Shown one piece after another: positions 15,405-24,245 of a stretch of DNA of 64,000 nucleotides (positions are counted from its first letter, which is position 1; every line of letters starts with the position of its first letter). Where the stretch lies: contig JBOGXA010000015.1 of NCBI GenBank assembly GCA_050694175.1, positions 31,613 through 95,612 on the forward strand, given 5' to 3'. Position numbers and translations under genes: made by a program. This stretch comes from JBOGXA01 sp050694175 (GTDB lineage Bacteria; Actinomycetota; CADDZG01; WHSQ01). The notes under the pieces were generated by a model, which was given only the letters and a program-made list of their open reading frames with translations, searched no databases and had not been told where the DNA came from.

Positions 15405-16325
15405 ATGGCTCTCGCGGAATCGCTCTCGCCCGACATCGCCGATCGCATCGGCGGTTCGGTCGATGCGGTGGGTGCCGAAGAGCGCGCCGCGTCGCTGGCA
15501 GCGAGATCGATCAAGCGGGAGTCCAAGCTATGGGCTCTCGACCTAGCGGTGCGATGCTGCGACCTCACGACGCTCGAAGGAGTCGATTCACCGGGCAAGA
15601 TCAGGCAACTCGCGTCAAAGGCGATCCGGCCCAATCCTGCCGACTCATCGATCCCGCACGTTGCTGCCCTGTGCGTGTATCCGCGCCTGGTGCCGGTGGC
15701 CGTAGATGCGCTCACGGGCTCGGGCGTCAAGGTCGCTTCGGTAGCGACCGCGTTTCCATCCGGACAGTCGTCTCTCGGGGTCCGAATCAAGGAGATCGAA
15801 GAGGCCGTCGCCGCCGGTGCGGACGAGATCGACATCGTCATCTCGCGCGGCGCGTTTCTGGCCGGCGACGAGAGTGCGGTCTTCGACGAGGTCGCGCGAT
15901 CGAAGGAGGCCGCGGGGGCGGTGCACATAAAGGCGATCCTCGAGACTGGTGAGCTTGGTTCGTACGACAGAATCCGGCGCGCGTCGTTGGTGGCGATGGC
16001 CGCGGGGGCGGACACGATCAAGACGTCTACCGGCAAGATCAGTCCCGCTTCCACCCTTCCGTTTGCGCTTGTCATGGCCGAAGCCATCCGTGATTTCGCA
16101 GACTTCACAGGCCGGGAGGTCGGGCTGAAGGTCGCGGGAGGAATCCGCTCCGCCAAGGACGCGATTCGCTACCTTGTGATCGTGCACGAGACTCTTGGTG
16201 AGGACTGGCTTACACCGGATCGGTTCCGCATCGGCGCGTCGTCGTTACTCAACGACCTGTTGATGCAGATCGACAAACAACGCTCGGGGGTCTATTCAGA
16301 TCCCGACCGCTACACACTGGACTGA
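15405..16325 (+). CDS. deoC: Deoxyribose-phosphate aldolase
   Basis: 306 residues, with a longer N-terminus than E. coli DeoC, as in actinobacterial enzymes. The Schiff-base lysine lies in ADTIKTSTGK, the second active lysine in VGLKVAGGIR, and HIKAILETGEL is the conserved strand between. It splits 2-deoxyribose 5-phosphate to acetaldehyde and glyceraldehyde 3-phosphate. The two aldehyde dehydrogenase family genes that follow in the same operon are well placed to oxidise the acetaldehyde. The nucleoside phosphorylases at 28-30 kb supply its substrate pathway. Confidence 0.95.
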   Translation: MALAESLSPDIADRIGGSVDAVGAEERAASLAARSIKRESKLWALDLAVRCCDLTTLEGVDSPGKIRQLASKAIRPNPADSSIPHVAALCVYPRLVPVAVDALTGSGVKVASVATAFPSGQSSLGVRIKEIEEAVAAGADEIDIVISRGAFLAGDESAVFDEVARSKEAAGAVHIKAILETGELGSYDRIRRASLVAMAAGADTIKTSTGKISPASTLPFALVMAEAIRDFADFTGREVGLKVAGGIRSAKDAIRYLVIVHETLGEDWLTPDRFRIGASSLLNDLLMQIDKQRSGVYSDPDRYTLD

Positions 16326-16330
16326 AACCC

Positions 16331-17881
16331 ATGACCAAATGGCAATACTCGCCGGCACCCGAATCAACGGAGATCGTCTCGATCAGGGACACCTACGGGC
16401 TCTTCATCGACGGCGAATTCGTGGAACCAAGGGAGAACGACTACTTCAAGACGATCAACCCCGCGACCGAGGAGGTCCTCGCGGCGATACCCGAAGCCTC
16501 CGAGACCGACGTCGCCCGGGCGGTTGCCGCGGCGCGCTCCGCGTTCCCCAAGTGGTCGGGTCTGCCGGGTGTCGATCGCGCCAAATTCCTCTTCCGGATC
16601 GCTCGAGTGATACAGGAACGCAGTCGTGAGCTTGCTGTGCTCGAGTCGATGAACGGCGGGAAGCCGATAAAGGAGAGCCGCGACGTCGACGTGCCACTCG
16701 TCGCAGCACACTTCTTCTATCACGCGGGTTGGGCCGACAAGCTCGAATACGCGTTCGGAGGGCGAACGACGCGCCCGCTGGGCGTGTGCGCCCAGATCAT
16801 CCCGTGGAACTTCCCGCTTCTCATGCTTGCGTGGAAGATCGCGCCGGCGCTTGCGACGGGCAACACCGTCGTGCTCAAACCGGCCGAGACCACGCCTCTT
16901 ACCGCGCTCATGTTTGCGGAGATTTGCAATCAAGTCGACCTGCCACCCGGCGTCGTCAATATCGTGACGGGGGCGGGTGCGACTGGAGCCGCCCTTGTTC
17001 GTCATCCCGACGTGGACAAGGTTGCGTTTACGGGGTCGACCGAAGTTGGCAAGGAGATTCAGCGCACGCTCGCCGGCACCGGCAAACGCCTGACCTTGGA
17101 ACTCGGCGGCAAGGCGGCTAACGTCATCTTCGACGACGCCCCGCTGGACCAGGCGGTGGAGGGAATCGTCAACGGCATCTTCTTCAACCAGGGCCATGTT
17201 TGTTGTGCGGGCTCCCGTTTACTTGTTCAGGAATCGATTGCTGAACGCGTGATCGACAAACTGAAGAGAAGGTTGGCGACGTTGCGCCTCGGGGACCCGC
17301 TCGACAAGAACACCGACATCGGCGCGATCAACTCGCGTGACCAGCTCGACAAGATCAAGCGGCTGGTCGGCGTCGGTGTAGAGGAGGGCGCCGAGCTCTA
17401 TCAAGCGGAGTGCGAGATCCCGCAGCGTGGGTTCTGGTTCCCGCCGACGGTCTTCACCGGCGTATCGCAATCACATCGCATCGCCCAAGAGGAGATCTTC
17501 GGACCCGTTCTGTCGGTGATGACGTTTCGGACGCCCGAGGAAGCGGTGGAGAAGGCCAACAACACTCCTTACGGTCTATCGGCCGGTGTGTGGACCGAGA
17601 AGGGCTCCCGCATCCTGTGGATGGCGGACCGCATGCGAGCCGGAGTCGTGTGGGCTAACACCTTCAATCGCTTCGACCCTGCTAGTCCCTTCGGTGGGTA
17701 CAAGGAATCCGGATTCGGGCGCGAGGGCGGCCGCCACGGCCTCGAGTCCTACGTCGAGCTGGTCGGGACAAGCGGTCGTCTCGACGAGCGCGGGCATTAC
17801 CTCCAGGCGGCGTCGATGCAAGCGATGCCGCCGGGTAGGAAGACCTCTTCAGAGGCCGTACCTGGGAGGAAAGAAACATGA
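16331..17881 (+). CDS. Aldehyde dehydrogenase
   Basis: 516 residues of a full-length NAD(P)-dependent ALDH. Seen: IIPWNFPLLMLAWKIAPALATGNT (cofactor cleft), FTGSTEVGKEI, general base Glu in LELGGKAANV, and the catalytic Cys region NQGHVCCAGSRL, plus EEIFGPVLSV and the C-terminal PFGGYKESGFGREGG. It starts 5 bases after deoC and overlaps the next gene by four bases, so acetaldehyde from DeoC is a likely substrate (inference). The last 20 residues are a divergent basic tail. Confidence 0.92.
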   Translation: MTKWQYSPAPESTEIVSIRDTYGLFIDGEFVEPRENDYFKTINPATEEVLAAIPEASETDVARAVAAARSAFPKWSGLPGVDRAKFLFRIARVIQERSRELAVLESMNGGKPIKESRDVDVPLVAAHFFYHAGWADKLEYAFGGRTTRPLGVCAQIIPWNFPLLMLAWKIAPALATGNTVVLKPAETTPLTALMFAEICNQVDLPPGVVNIVTGAGATGAALVRHPDVDKVAFTGSTEVGKEIQRTLAGTGKRLTLELGGKAANVIFDDAPLDQAVEGIVNGIFFNQGHVCCAGSRLLVQESIAERVIDKLKRRLATLRLGDPLDKNTDIGAINSRDQLDKIKRLVGVGVEEGAELYQAECEIPQRGFWFPPTVFTGVSQSHRIAQEEIFGPVLSVMTFRTPEEAVEKANNTPYGLSAGVWTEKGSRILWMADRMRAGVVWANTFNRFDPASPFGGYKESGFGREGGRHGLESYVELVGTSGRLDERGHYLQAASMQAMPPGRKTSSEAVPGRKET

Positions 17882-18714
17882 CCGAGCGCCTGACGGTTCG
17901 CAAGACGCACAAGCTGTACATCGGTGGGAAGTTCCCGCGCTCGGAGTCGGGCCGTTCCTACGAGATCAAGGGACAGGACGGCTCGTTTCTCGCCAACGCG
18001 GTGCGCGGGTCGCGCAAAGACGTGCGCGACGCCGTGGTCTCGGCACGCAAGGCGTGGCCCGGCTGGACAGCGCTGACCGCGTATAACCGCGGCCAGATCC
18101 TGTACCGGATCGCCGAGATCATGGAGGCTCGCCGCTCCGACCTCATCGAGGAGGTTGCACGCGCTGAGGGAGACGCGCTCGCGGCAACGCAGGTCGAAGA
18201 GGCAATCGATCTGTGGGTCTGGTATGCGGGGTGGACCGACAAGATCGCGCAGGTCACCGGCGCGCTCAATCCCGTCGCAGGGCCCTATTTCAACTTGACG
18301 GTCCCCGAGCCGACCGGCGTCACCGGCATCGTCGCCCCCGAGACTCCCGCTCTGCTCGGGCTGGTCGGCCGACTCGCCCCCGCGCTCTGCGCAGGCAACG
18401 CGGTGGTCGTCGTCGCCTCGGAACGGCATCCGCTGGTGGCGATCACCCTCGCCGAGTGTCTTGCCACCTCGGACGTGCCGGGCGGCGTCGTCAATATCCT
18501 GACGGGGCACAAGGCCGAGCTTGTATCGGTGCTCGCCGCGCACCTCGACGTCGACGCTATCGACGTCACGGGCGTAGACGACGCGATGCGAACCGAGGTC
18601 GAGACCGCGGCCGCGAACAACGTCAAACGCGTGCTCAGGGGAGGAGAACCGAGCCCCTACGAGGTCACGGCCGGCATGGACTTCAAGACCGTGTGGCACC
18701 CCAAGGGAGCCTGA
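17878..18714 (+). CDS. Short aldehyde dehydrogenase-like protein lacking the catalytic domain
   Basis: 278 residues that align with the N-terminal cofactor-binding part of ALDH (HKLYIGGKFPRSESGRSY, APALCAGNAVVVVASERHPLV, DVPGGVVNILTGHKAELV). The chain ends (FKTVWHPKGA) before the catalytic Cys and the Glu loop; the usual ALDH is about 480 residues. I recall the same short paralogue behind deoC and a full ALDH in other actinobacteria, so it is probably a conserved non-catalytic partner and not a broken gene. The frame is clean, and it overlaps the full ALDH by ATGA. A role in complex assembly or cofactor binding is inference. Confidence 0.8.
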   Translation: MTERLTVRKTHKLYIGGKFPRSESGRSYEIKGQDGSFLANAVRGSRKDVRDAVVSARKAWPGWTALTAYNRGQILYRIAEIMEARRSDLIEEVARAEGDALAATQVEEAIDLWVWYAGWTDKIAQVTGALNPVAGPYFNLTVPEPTGVTGIVAPETPALLGLVGRLAPALCAGNAVVVVASERHPLVAITLAECLATSDVPGGVVNILTGHKAELVSVLAAHLDVDAIDVTGVDDAMRTEVETAAANNVKRVLRGGEPSPYEVTAGMDFKTVWHPKGA

Positions 18715-18770
18715 CGCGCTCAATCTCCATCGGTTGTGAGTTTGACGGGGATTATTGAGACCAACAAGCG

Positions 18771-19712
18771 ATGACGCGTGAGCTGACACTCGCGCTGGCC
18801 GGAGACACGATGCTCGGGCGCGGTGTCGCCGAGGTGCTCGCTTCCGAGCCGGACCGGTCGCTGTTTTCCGACGAGATCGTCGAGATCACCAACGCGGCCG
18901 ACCTGTTCGTGCTCAATCTTGAGTGCTGCATCTCCGAGCGTGGCGAGCCGTGGCCGGCCCCCGGGAAACCGTTCTTCTTCAGGGCACCTCCCGCGGCCGC
19001 CGACGTGCTGGTGCGCCTCGGAGTTGACTGCGTGACCCTCGCCAACAACCACGCCCTCGACTTCGGTCACAACGCTTTGCTCGACACCTTTGACCATCTC
19101 GAGAGTGCAGGAATCAAATGGGTGGGGGCCGGACGCGACCTGGCCGGTGCTAGATCGTCGATCGAGATCCAAGCCGGCGACTTCGTTCTCTCCGTCGTGG
19201 GAGCTACCGATCATCCCGAGGACTTCGCGGCGCACGCCAACGTCCCCGGCGTGGCTTTCGCGGACCTCCGGGATGAAGTGCCTCGCTGGCTGATCGACGC
19301 GGTCGGGAAGGCGCGCGGGGATGCCGTTCTTGTCACTCCGCACTGGGGACCGAACATGACGTCGGGGCCGCTGCCCGAGATTCGGCGGGCGGCGTGTGCT
19401 CTCGTGGATGCGGGCGCGACCGCCGTGGCGGGTCACTCCGCGCACATCTTCCACGGAGTCGACGACTTCCACGGAGTCGACGACCGCATCCTCTACGACC
19501 TCGGAGACTTCGTCGACGACTATGCGATCGATCCGATTTTGCGAAACGATCTCGGCATTCTGTGGCTCTTAAAGATGGACGAAGGGGGGCCGAAGGAACT
19601 GGAGGTCGTGCCCATCAAGCTCGACTACTGCCACACGCGCGTGGCGGACGGGGAGGACGCACGCTGGATAAGACGCGCCTTTTCCGCGCGCACCGACACG
19701 TTACGTGGATAG
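18771..19712 (+). CDS. CapA family (poly-gamma-glutamate synthesis PgsA/CapA-like) protein
   Basis: 313 residues with the CapA metallophosphoesterase-like pattern: LALAGDTMLGRGV, VLNLECCIS, VTLANNHALDFG, then TPHWGPN, VAGHSAHIFHGV and LYDLGDFVDDYAID. No signal peptide or anchor is seen, so it is probably cytoplasmic, unlike the capsule CapA of Bacillus. Its reaction is uncertain. The sequence contains an in-frame 18-bp tandem duplication that doubles the hexapeptide FHGVDD in the loop before the DLGDF motif. Confidence 0.85.
   Translation: MTRELTLALAGDTMLGRGVAEVLASEPDRSLFSDEIVEITNAADLFVLNLECCISERGEPWPAPGKPFFFRAPPAAADVLVRLGVDCVTLANNHALDFGHNALLDTFDHLESAGIKWVGAGRDLAGARSSIEIQAGDFVLSVVGATDHPEDFAAHANVPGVAFADLRDEVPRWLIDAVGKARGDAVLVTPHWGPNMTSGPLPEIRRAACALVDAGATAVAGHSAHIFHGVDDFHGVDDRILYDLGDFVDDYAIDPILRNDLGILWLLKMDEGGPKELEVVPIKLDYCHTRVADGEDARWIRRAFSARTDTLRG
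19449..19484 (+). repeat. 18-bp in-frame tandem duplication inside the CapA gene
   Basis: The 18-mer TTCCACGGAGTCGACGAC occurs twice without a mismatch and doubles FHGVDD. It looks recent. Confidence 0.9.
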
Positions 19713-19729
19713 TGGCGGATAAGAGCAGA

Positions 19730-20002
19730 TCAGCGTGACTTGCGGGCTCGTAGCAAGACGACGATGACCAGCAACAGGGCAAGCCAGCTAATCGCGCCTG
19801 GAGCCTCATCCCCTTCGACTGCCGACCCACTCTCCACGGAGATCACGAGTCCCGGATATGCGGTGCGCGCGGCACCTTCGGCCTCTTCGGCCGTGTCGTA
19901 GGTCTCGTTGCTGTCGAGCGCGACCTCTCCCGCCCGGTAACGCCACCGCCACCGCGCGTCGGTGGTCCGGAACAGCTCGACAACCTCAATCAATCTTGTC
20001 AC
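19730..20002 (-). CDS. Small YegP/DUF1508-like protein with C-terminal membrane anchor
   Basis: 90 residues. The N-terminal 50 residues fit the DUF1508 repeat pattern (VELFRTTDARWRWRYRAGEVALDSNETYDTAEEAEGAAR read in two steps), and a single membrane helix near the C-terminus (ISWLALLLVIVVLLRA) ends in a basic cap. The DUF1508 unit is usually soluble and occurs in tandem; a tail-anchored single copy is unusual. Function unknown. It follows another tiny membrane gene at a 4-base distance. Confidence 0.6.
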   Translation of the reverse strand: MTRLIEVVELFRTTDARWRWRYRAGEVALDSNETYDTAEEAEGAARTAYPGLVISVESGSAVEGDEAPGAISWLALLLVIVVLLRARKSR

Positions 20003-20006
20003 TGCA

Positions 20007-20219
20007 TCAGTAGAGGGGATACGGGAAACCGCCCGCGCAAGTCACCGAGTTCTCTGTGGCGTAATCACTGTGCGAGCACTCGTAAGCGAGGTATCCCTGA
20101 GCCACCGCGTACGCGAGGGCGGCGGCAAGCGCGAGTTCTGCGGTCACCACCGCGATGATCGTGAACCACGACGCGGCCGAGGCGTTTGGAGTTCGCATCT
20201 CTCGGCCCCCATTATCCAC
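20007..20219 (-). CDS. Small single-span membrane protein
   Basis: 70 residues (63 if the ATG at 20198 is used). One hydrophobic helix, FTIIAVVTAELALAAALAYAVA, is followed by a short outside tail with two Cys (ECSHSD, VTCAGG) that could form a disulfide. No family is recognised. It probably forms an operon with the downstream tail-anchored protein and is divergent from the cytochrome oxidase operon. Confidence 0.5.
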   Translation of the reverse strand: MDNGGREMRTPNASAASWFTIIAVVTAELALAAALAYAVAQGYLAYECSHSDYATENSVTCAGGFPYPLY

Positions 20220-20251
20220 GGCGGTCCGATGAGCACGGTGCCCGCTCGCGG

Positions 20252-20257
20252 TATAAC
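20252..20257 (+). promoter_or_regulatory. Predicted -10 box of the cytochrome oxidase operon
   Basis: TATAAC is followed by six bases and the GTG at 20264, fitting the leaderless pattern seen elsewhere in the window. The -35 match is poor. Confidence 0.4.
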
Positions 20258-20263
20258 GAAAAG

Positions 20264-21322
20264 GTGCCGGACGGCCCCAGCCGCGCGCAGACGCTTTACC
20301 GGTTGAGGCGTCGTCGACCCGGACATCCGGGATGGCGGCGTTTGATGCCCCTTTGCCCGATTGCGCTTGCCTTTCTGGCGGCGTGCGATCCGGATGCGCC
20401 CAGCGTGCTCGACCCTCGCGGACCTGCCGCCCGCCGCATAGAGGGTCTGTGGTGGCTCATGTTCTGGATCTCGGTTGTCGTGTTCGTGGGCGTCGTCGGG
20501 ATGCTCGCGGCCGGACTATGGCGCCGGCGCCGCAATGACGAGGACCCTCGCCGCCCGGTCGGCTGGGGCGAACCCTTCATCATCGTTGCCGGAGTGGTGA
20601 TTCCGGCCGTCGTGTTGACAGGGGTCTTCTTCGTCTCGCTTCGCGACCTGCAGGTGCTGAGTTCGCCGGACGAACAAACCGAGCTGACCATCGACGTCGT
20701 CGGCCACGACTGGTGGTGGGAGGCAACCTACGAGCCGTCGGGCGCGGTGACCGCCAACGAGATCCACATCCCCGCGGGTCGCCCGGTGCGCGTGCGCCTG
20801 ACGACGGACGACGTAATCCACAGCTTCTGGGTCCCTCAGCTCCAGGTAAAAGTGGACATGATCCCGGGCAAGACAAACGAGATGTGGTTGGAGGCAGACG
20901 AGTCCGGCCGTTACCGGGGGCAGTGCGCCGAGTTCTGCGGATTGCAGCACGCCAACATGATCTTCTATGTCGTTGCGCAGTCGCCCGCCGAGTTCGAGCG
21001 GTGGCTGGACAATGTTGTGCTTCCGGCCGCGGAACCGGAGTCGTCCTCGGCCGCGAGGGGTGAGGATGTCTACATGGAGTCCACCTGCGTCGGCTGCCAC
21101 GCGATTGGGGGGACCGACGCGACCGCAACGGTCGGGCCGGACCTCACGCATCTGGCCGATCGGGAGACGCTTGCCTCCGGCATGATCGAGAACAACCGCG
21201 ACAGTCTCGCGCTGTGGATAACCGATCCACAGGAGGTTAAGCCGGGCGCTGCCATGCCTCCAACCGACTTATCGGCCGATGAATTGAGCGACCTTCTCGA
21301 CTACCTCGAGCAGCTTGACTAA
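20264..21322 (+). CDS. ctaC: Cytochrome c oxidase subunit II with fused cytochrome c domain
   Basis: About 352 residues. A lipoprotein-type signal (ALAFLAAC) predicts an acylated Cys. Two membrane helices follow (WLMFWISVVVFVGVVGML and IIVAGVVIPAVVLTGVFF), then the cupredoxin domain with the CuA ligands (DDVIHSFWVP; CAEFCGLQHANM). A C-terminal extension carries one heme c motif, CVGCH, so this is the caa3-like form in which an attached cytochrome feeds electrons to CuA. First gene of the oxidase operon. The start is uncertain: GTG 20264 suits a leaderless promoter, ATG 20345 gives a shorter signal. Confidence 0.93.
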   Translation: MPDGPSRAQTLYRLRRRRPGHPGWRRLMPLCPIALAFLAACDPDAPSVLDPRGPAARRIEGLWWLMFWISVVVFVGVVGMLAAGLWRRRRNDEDPRRPVGWGEPFIIVAGVVIPAVVLTGVFFVSLRDLQVLSSPDEQTELTIDVVGHDWWWEATYEPSGAVTANEIHIPAGRPVRVRLTTDDVIHSFWVPQLQVKVDMIPGKTNEMWLEADESGRYRGQCAEFCGLQHANMIFYVVAQSPAEFERWLDNVVLPAAEPESSSAARGEDVYMESTCVGCHAIGGTDATATVGPDLTHLADRETLASGMIENNRDSLALWITDPQEVKPGAAMPPTDLSADELSDLLDYLEQLD

Positions 21323-21336
21323 CTAAGGAGAAATGC

Positions 21337-23220
21337 GTGGCGAGTATCGCCGAACGACTCGAGAGCGTCTGGGGAGAGAGGCCGGGCCTTGCTACTTGGG
21401 TCACGACGGTCGACCACAAGAAAATCGGGTTCAAGTACCTCTACACCGGAATGTTCTTCTTCATCGCCGGCGGAATCATGTCGCTCGTAATGCGCGTGCA
21501 GCTAGCCCAGGGCGAGCTCGAGATTCTCGATCCCGAGACCTACAACCAGCTCTTCTCCATGCACGGGACGACGATGATGTTCCTGTTCGCGATACCCGTG
21601 CTGTCGGGCTTCGGCAATTATTTCGTGCCGCTGATGATCGGGGCGCGAGATATGGCGTTTCCCCGCCTCAATGCGTTCGGGTATTGGGTCTTTCTCGGTT
21701 CCGGCATATTCATGTTCTCGAGCTTCTTGATCGGCAGGGCCCCCAACAACGGCTGGTTCAATTACTTGCCGCTCGGCGCCAAAGAGTTCACACCCGGTCT
21801 CAATATCGACTTCTTTACCCTGGGTCTCATCTTCTTGGGCGTTTCCACGACGGCCGGCGCTATCAACTTCATCGTGACGATCCTCAAGATGCGGGCCCCC
21901 GGGATGTCCATCAACCGCATGCCGATCTTCGTGTGGGGCGAGCTTGCGATGGCCCTGGCCATCGTGTTCGCGCAGCCTTCGCTCACGGCGGCGCTGGTAA
22001 TGCTCGAGCTAGACCGCAAGTTCGGCTTCCATTTCTTCAACGCCGCGGCAGGAGGCGATCCCACCCTCTGGCAACATCTGTTTTGGATCTTTGGCCATCC
22101 GTGGGTGTACATCATCGTGCTGCCGGCGTTTGGTATCGCATCGACGATTATTCCCGCTTTCTCCCGCCGTCCGATGATCGGCTATACGTACATCGTCCTT
22201 GCGGAGATGGCCGTGGCACTCATCGGTTTCGGCGTGTGGGTGCATCACATGTTTGCAACCGGCATCCCCATCATCGCCCTTAGCTTCATCTCACTATCAA
22301 GTTTCATGATCACGATCCCTACTGGAACGCAGATCTTTGCGTGGCTGGCGACGATCGTCGCGGGAAGGCCGGTATTGAACACGTCGATGCTCTTTACGAT
22401 TGGTTTCATTGTCCTCCTGGTGTTCGGAGGTTTCTCCGGCGTGATGTTTGCGGCCGTCCCCTTCAATCAGCAAACGACGGACACCTACTTTGTCGTCGGT
22501 CACCTTCATTACGTTCTGTTCGGGGGGGCCGTCTTTCCGATCTTCGGCGGCCTCTACTACTGGCTTCCCAAGATGACGGGCAGGCTGCTCGATGAGGGGC
22601 TGGGTCGGATCAGCTTCTGGCTGATGTTCATCGGATTCAATCTCGCGTTCATTCCGATGCACATCTCCGGATTGCTCGGCCAGCCCCGGCGGACATATAC
22701 GTACGAGGCCGGGATCGGTTGGGACATCCACAACCTACTGGCGACGATCGGATCGTTCATGCTCGCCGTCGGGATCCTCGTGACTCTCTTCAACTGGTTC
22801 AGGAGTAACCGCCGGGGCGCACCGGCCGGACGCGACCCGTGGGAGGGAGAAACTCTCGAGTGGGCGACCTCGTCACCTCCGCCCGAGTACAACTTCGAAG
22901 CCATTCCCACGGTGCGGAGCCTTCATCCTGTCTGGGATCAAGAGGAGCTTCGAGAGGGAGCACAACCCAGCGAGCTCGGCGGCTACACGCTCGCCGACGG
23001 CCACGAGACGCTGACGACATCGATGCTCGACGCAAGCCCGCAAGCGGTTGTGGAGATGCCGCACCACAGCCCGTGGCCGTTCGCGCTCACGTCCGCGATG
23101 CTCATCTTCTTCTTCGGAGTTCTGATCGACGCGTGGTTGGTGGCGGTCTTAGGCGGCATCGGTATCGGTGCTGGGATCATCGGCTGGTTCAGCCCGACCG
23201 GGGAGACGCAGGAGACATGA
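21337..23220 (+). CDS. ctaD: Cytochrome c oxidase subunit I
   Basis: 627 residues. It carries the heme a/a3-CuB core of twelve helices: TVDHKKIGFKYLY, HGTTMMFLFAIPVLSGFGNY, GHPWVYIIVLPAFG, HHMFATG, and TDTYFVVGHLHYV. The protein is longer than the usual 530-560: after residue about 540 a soluble linker (HPVWDQEEL region) leads to two extra helices (WPFALTSAMLIFFFGVLI and AVLGGIGIGAGIIGWF) that look like a fused subunit IV. It reduces oxygen and pumps protons. GTG start with AAGGAG seven bases upstream; overlaps ctaE by ATGA. Confidence 0.96.
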   Translation: MASIAERLESVWGERPGLATWVTTVDHKKIGFKYLYTGMFFFIAGGIMSLVMRVQLAQGELEILDPETYNQLFSMHGTTMMFLFAIPVLSGFGNYFVPLMIGARDMAFPRLNAFGYWVFLGSGIFMFSSFLIGRAPNNGWFNYLPLGAKEFTPGLNIDFFTLGLIFLGVSTTAGAINFIVTILKMRAPGMSINRMPIFVWGELAMALAIVFAQPSLTAALVMLELDRKFGFHFFNAAAGGDPTLWQHLFWIFGHPWVYIIVLPAFGIASTIIPAFSRRPMIGYTYIVLAEMAVALIGFGVWVHHMFATGIPIIALSFISLSSFMITIPTGTQIFAWLATIVAGRPVLNTSMLFTIGFIVLLVFGGFSGVMFAAVPFNQQTTDTYFVVGHLHYVLFGGAVFPIFGGLYYWLPKMTGRLLDEGLGRISFWLMFIGFNLAFIPMHISGLLGQPRRTYTYEAGIGWDIHNLLATIGSFMLAVGILVTLFNWFRSNRRGAPAGRDPWEGETLEWATSSPPPEYNFEAIPTVRSLHPVWDQEELREGAQPSELGGYTLADGHETLTTSMLDASPQAVVEMPHHSPWPFALTSAMLIFFFGVLIDAWLVAVLGGIGIGAGIIGWFSPTGETQET

Positions 23221-23840
23221 GTACCGTCGCCGACGCCCGACGTCATCCTCCTTCCGGCCGGCTCGCCGACCATGTAGCCGGCAGCACCTCATTCGGGTGG
23301 TGGGGCATGGTGTGGCTGATCGCGACCGAAGCCATGCTCTTCGGCGCTCTTATCGCCAGCTACTTCTATCTCCGTTTCAAGAGCGGAGTCGAGTGGCCCC
23401 CGGGCGACATCGCGAAACCAACCCTCGCGTTACCGTTGGTGATGACGGTCATTCTGCTTTCGAGCAGCATCCCCGTTCACATGGCGGAGCGTGCGGTCAA
23501 GAAGGGGAACCAGCGCACGCTGAGGGTCGGGCTGGCTGTCGGCTTCGTGTTGGGAGCGGCATTTCTCAGTCTGCAATCGGTTGAGTATGCGGAGAAGCTG
23601 CGCGAGTTCTCGCCGACGACCAATGCATACGGGTCGCTGTTCTTCACAATCACCGGCTTTCACGGTCTTCACGTTCTGATCGGGCTGCTGTTCAGCCTAT
23701 GGACCCAGACGCGCGCGTGGCGTGACGCATTTGACGAGAACAGACATGTGACCGTGCAGAACTTCACGATGTACTGGCACTTCGTGGATGTCGTATGGAT
23801 ATTCGTCCTGGCCACAATCTATCTGTCACCGAACTTCTGA
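23217..23840 (+). CDS. ctaE: Cytochrome c oxidase subunit III
   Basis: 207 residues and five membrane helices, as usual for actinobacterial subunit III. Family marks are WWGMVWLIATEAMLFGALIASYFYLR, FFTITGFHGLHVLIGLLF and the C-terminal YWHFVDVVWIFVLATIYL. It stabilises subunit I and the proton uptake path. The start overlaps the ctaD stop by four bases, so translation is coupled. Confidence 0.95.
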   Translation: MSTVADARRHPPSGRLADHVAGSTSFGWWGMVWLIATEAMLFGALIASYFYLRFKSGVEWPPGDIAKPTLALPLVMTVILLSSSIPVHMAERAVKKGNQRTLRVGLAVGFVLGAAFLSLQSVEYAEKLREFSPTTNAYGSLFFTITGFHGLHVLIGLLFSLWTQTRAWRDAFDENRHVTVQNFTMYWHFVDVVWIFVLATIYLSPNF

Positions 23841-23852
23841 GGAGCCTCAGGG

Positions 23853-24245
23853 ATGGCGAGTGAAATGACGAACCAAGGATCGGGGTCGACCGCCCTGTGG
23901 TTCGGCGTTCTGGGGGGCCCGGCGGCGTGGAGCCTGCAGGTCATCCTCGGCTACAGCGCCGAGGAGATCGCGTGCTCGCCTGGGTCCCAGTCGGAGGAGC
24001 TTGCCGGCATAGGTATCGAGCCGTTCCTCGTTGTTGTCAGTCTCGCGCTCACGATGCTGACACTTGCTGCTCTCCTTGTATCTATCCGCTGTCTGCGCCT
24101 CTATAGAGCCGGTGATCCGACCACGGGCGATCGTGCGAGGTGGATGGCGGTGGCGGGCGTAATGGTGAGTGTCCTCTTCCTCATCGTGCTGGTGTCGGGC
24201 TTTGCTCCGGTCTGGTTCCTGTCGACGTGCACTCCCGCGCCATGA
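23853..24245 (+). CDS. Small membrane protein of the oxidase operon
   Basis: 130 residues with three or four hydrophobic segments (WFGVLGGPAAWSLQVILGY, FLVVVSLALTMLTLAALLV, VAGVMVSVLFLIVLVSGF) and two Cys facing outside. No named family is recognised. Its place between ctaE and ctaG, with ATGA overlap to ctaG, suggests an accessory or assembly role for the oxidase. Confidence 0.75.
   Translation: MASEMTNQGSGSTALWFGVLGGPAAWSLQVILGYSAEEIACSPGSQSEELAGIGIEPFLVVVSLALTMLTLAALLVSIRCLRLYRAGDPTTGDRARWMAVAGVMVSVLFLIVLVSGFAPVWFLSTCTPAP

Noticed and set aside
20007..20219. Idea that this tiny membrane protein is an oxidase subunit
   Set aside because: It is on the opposite strand to the oxidase operon and pairs with the DUF1508-like gene instead.
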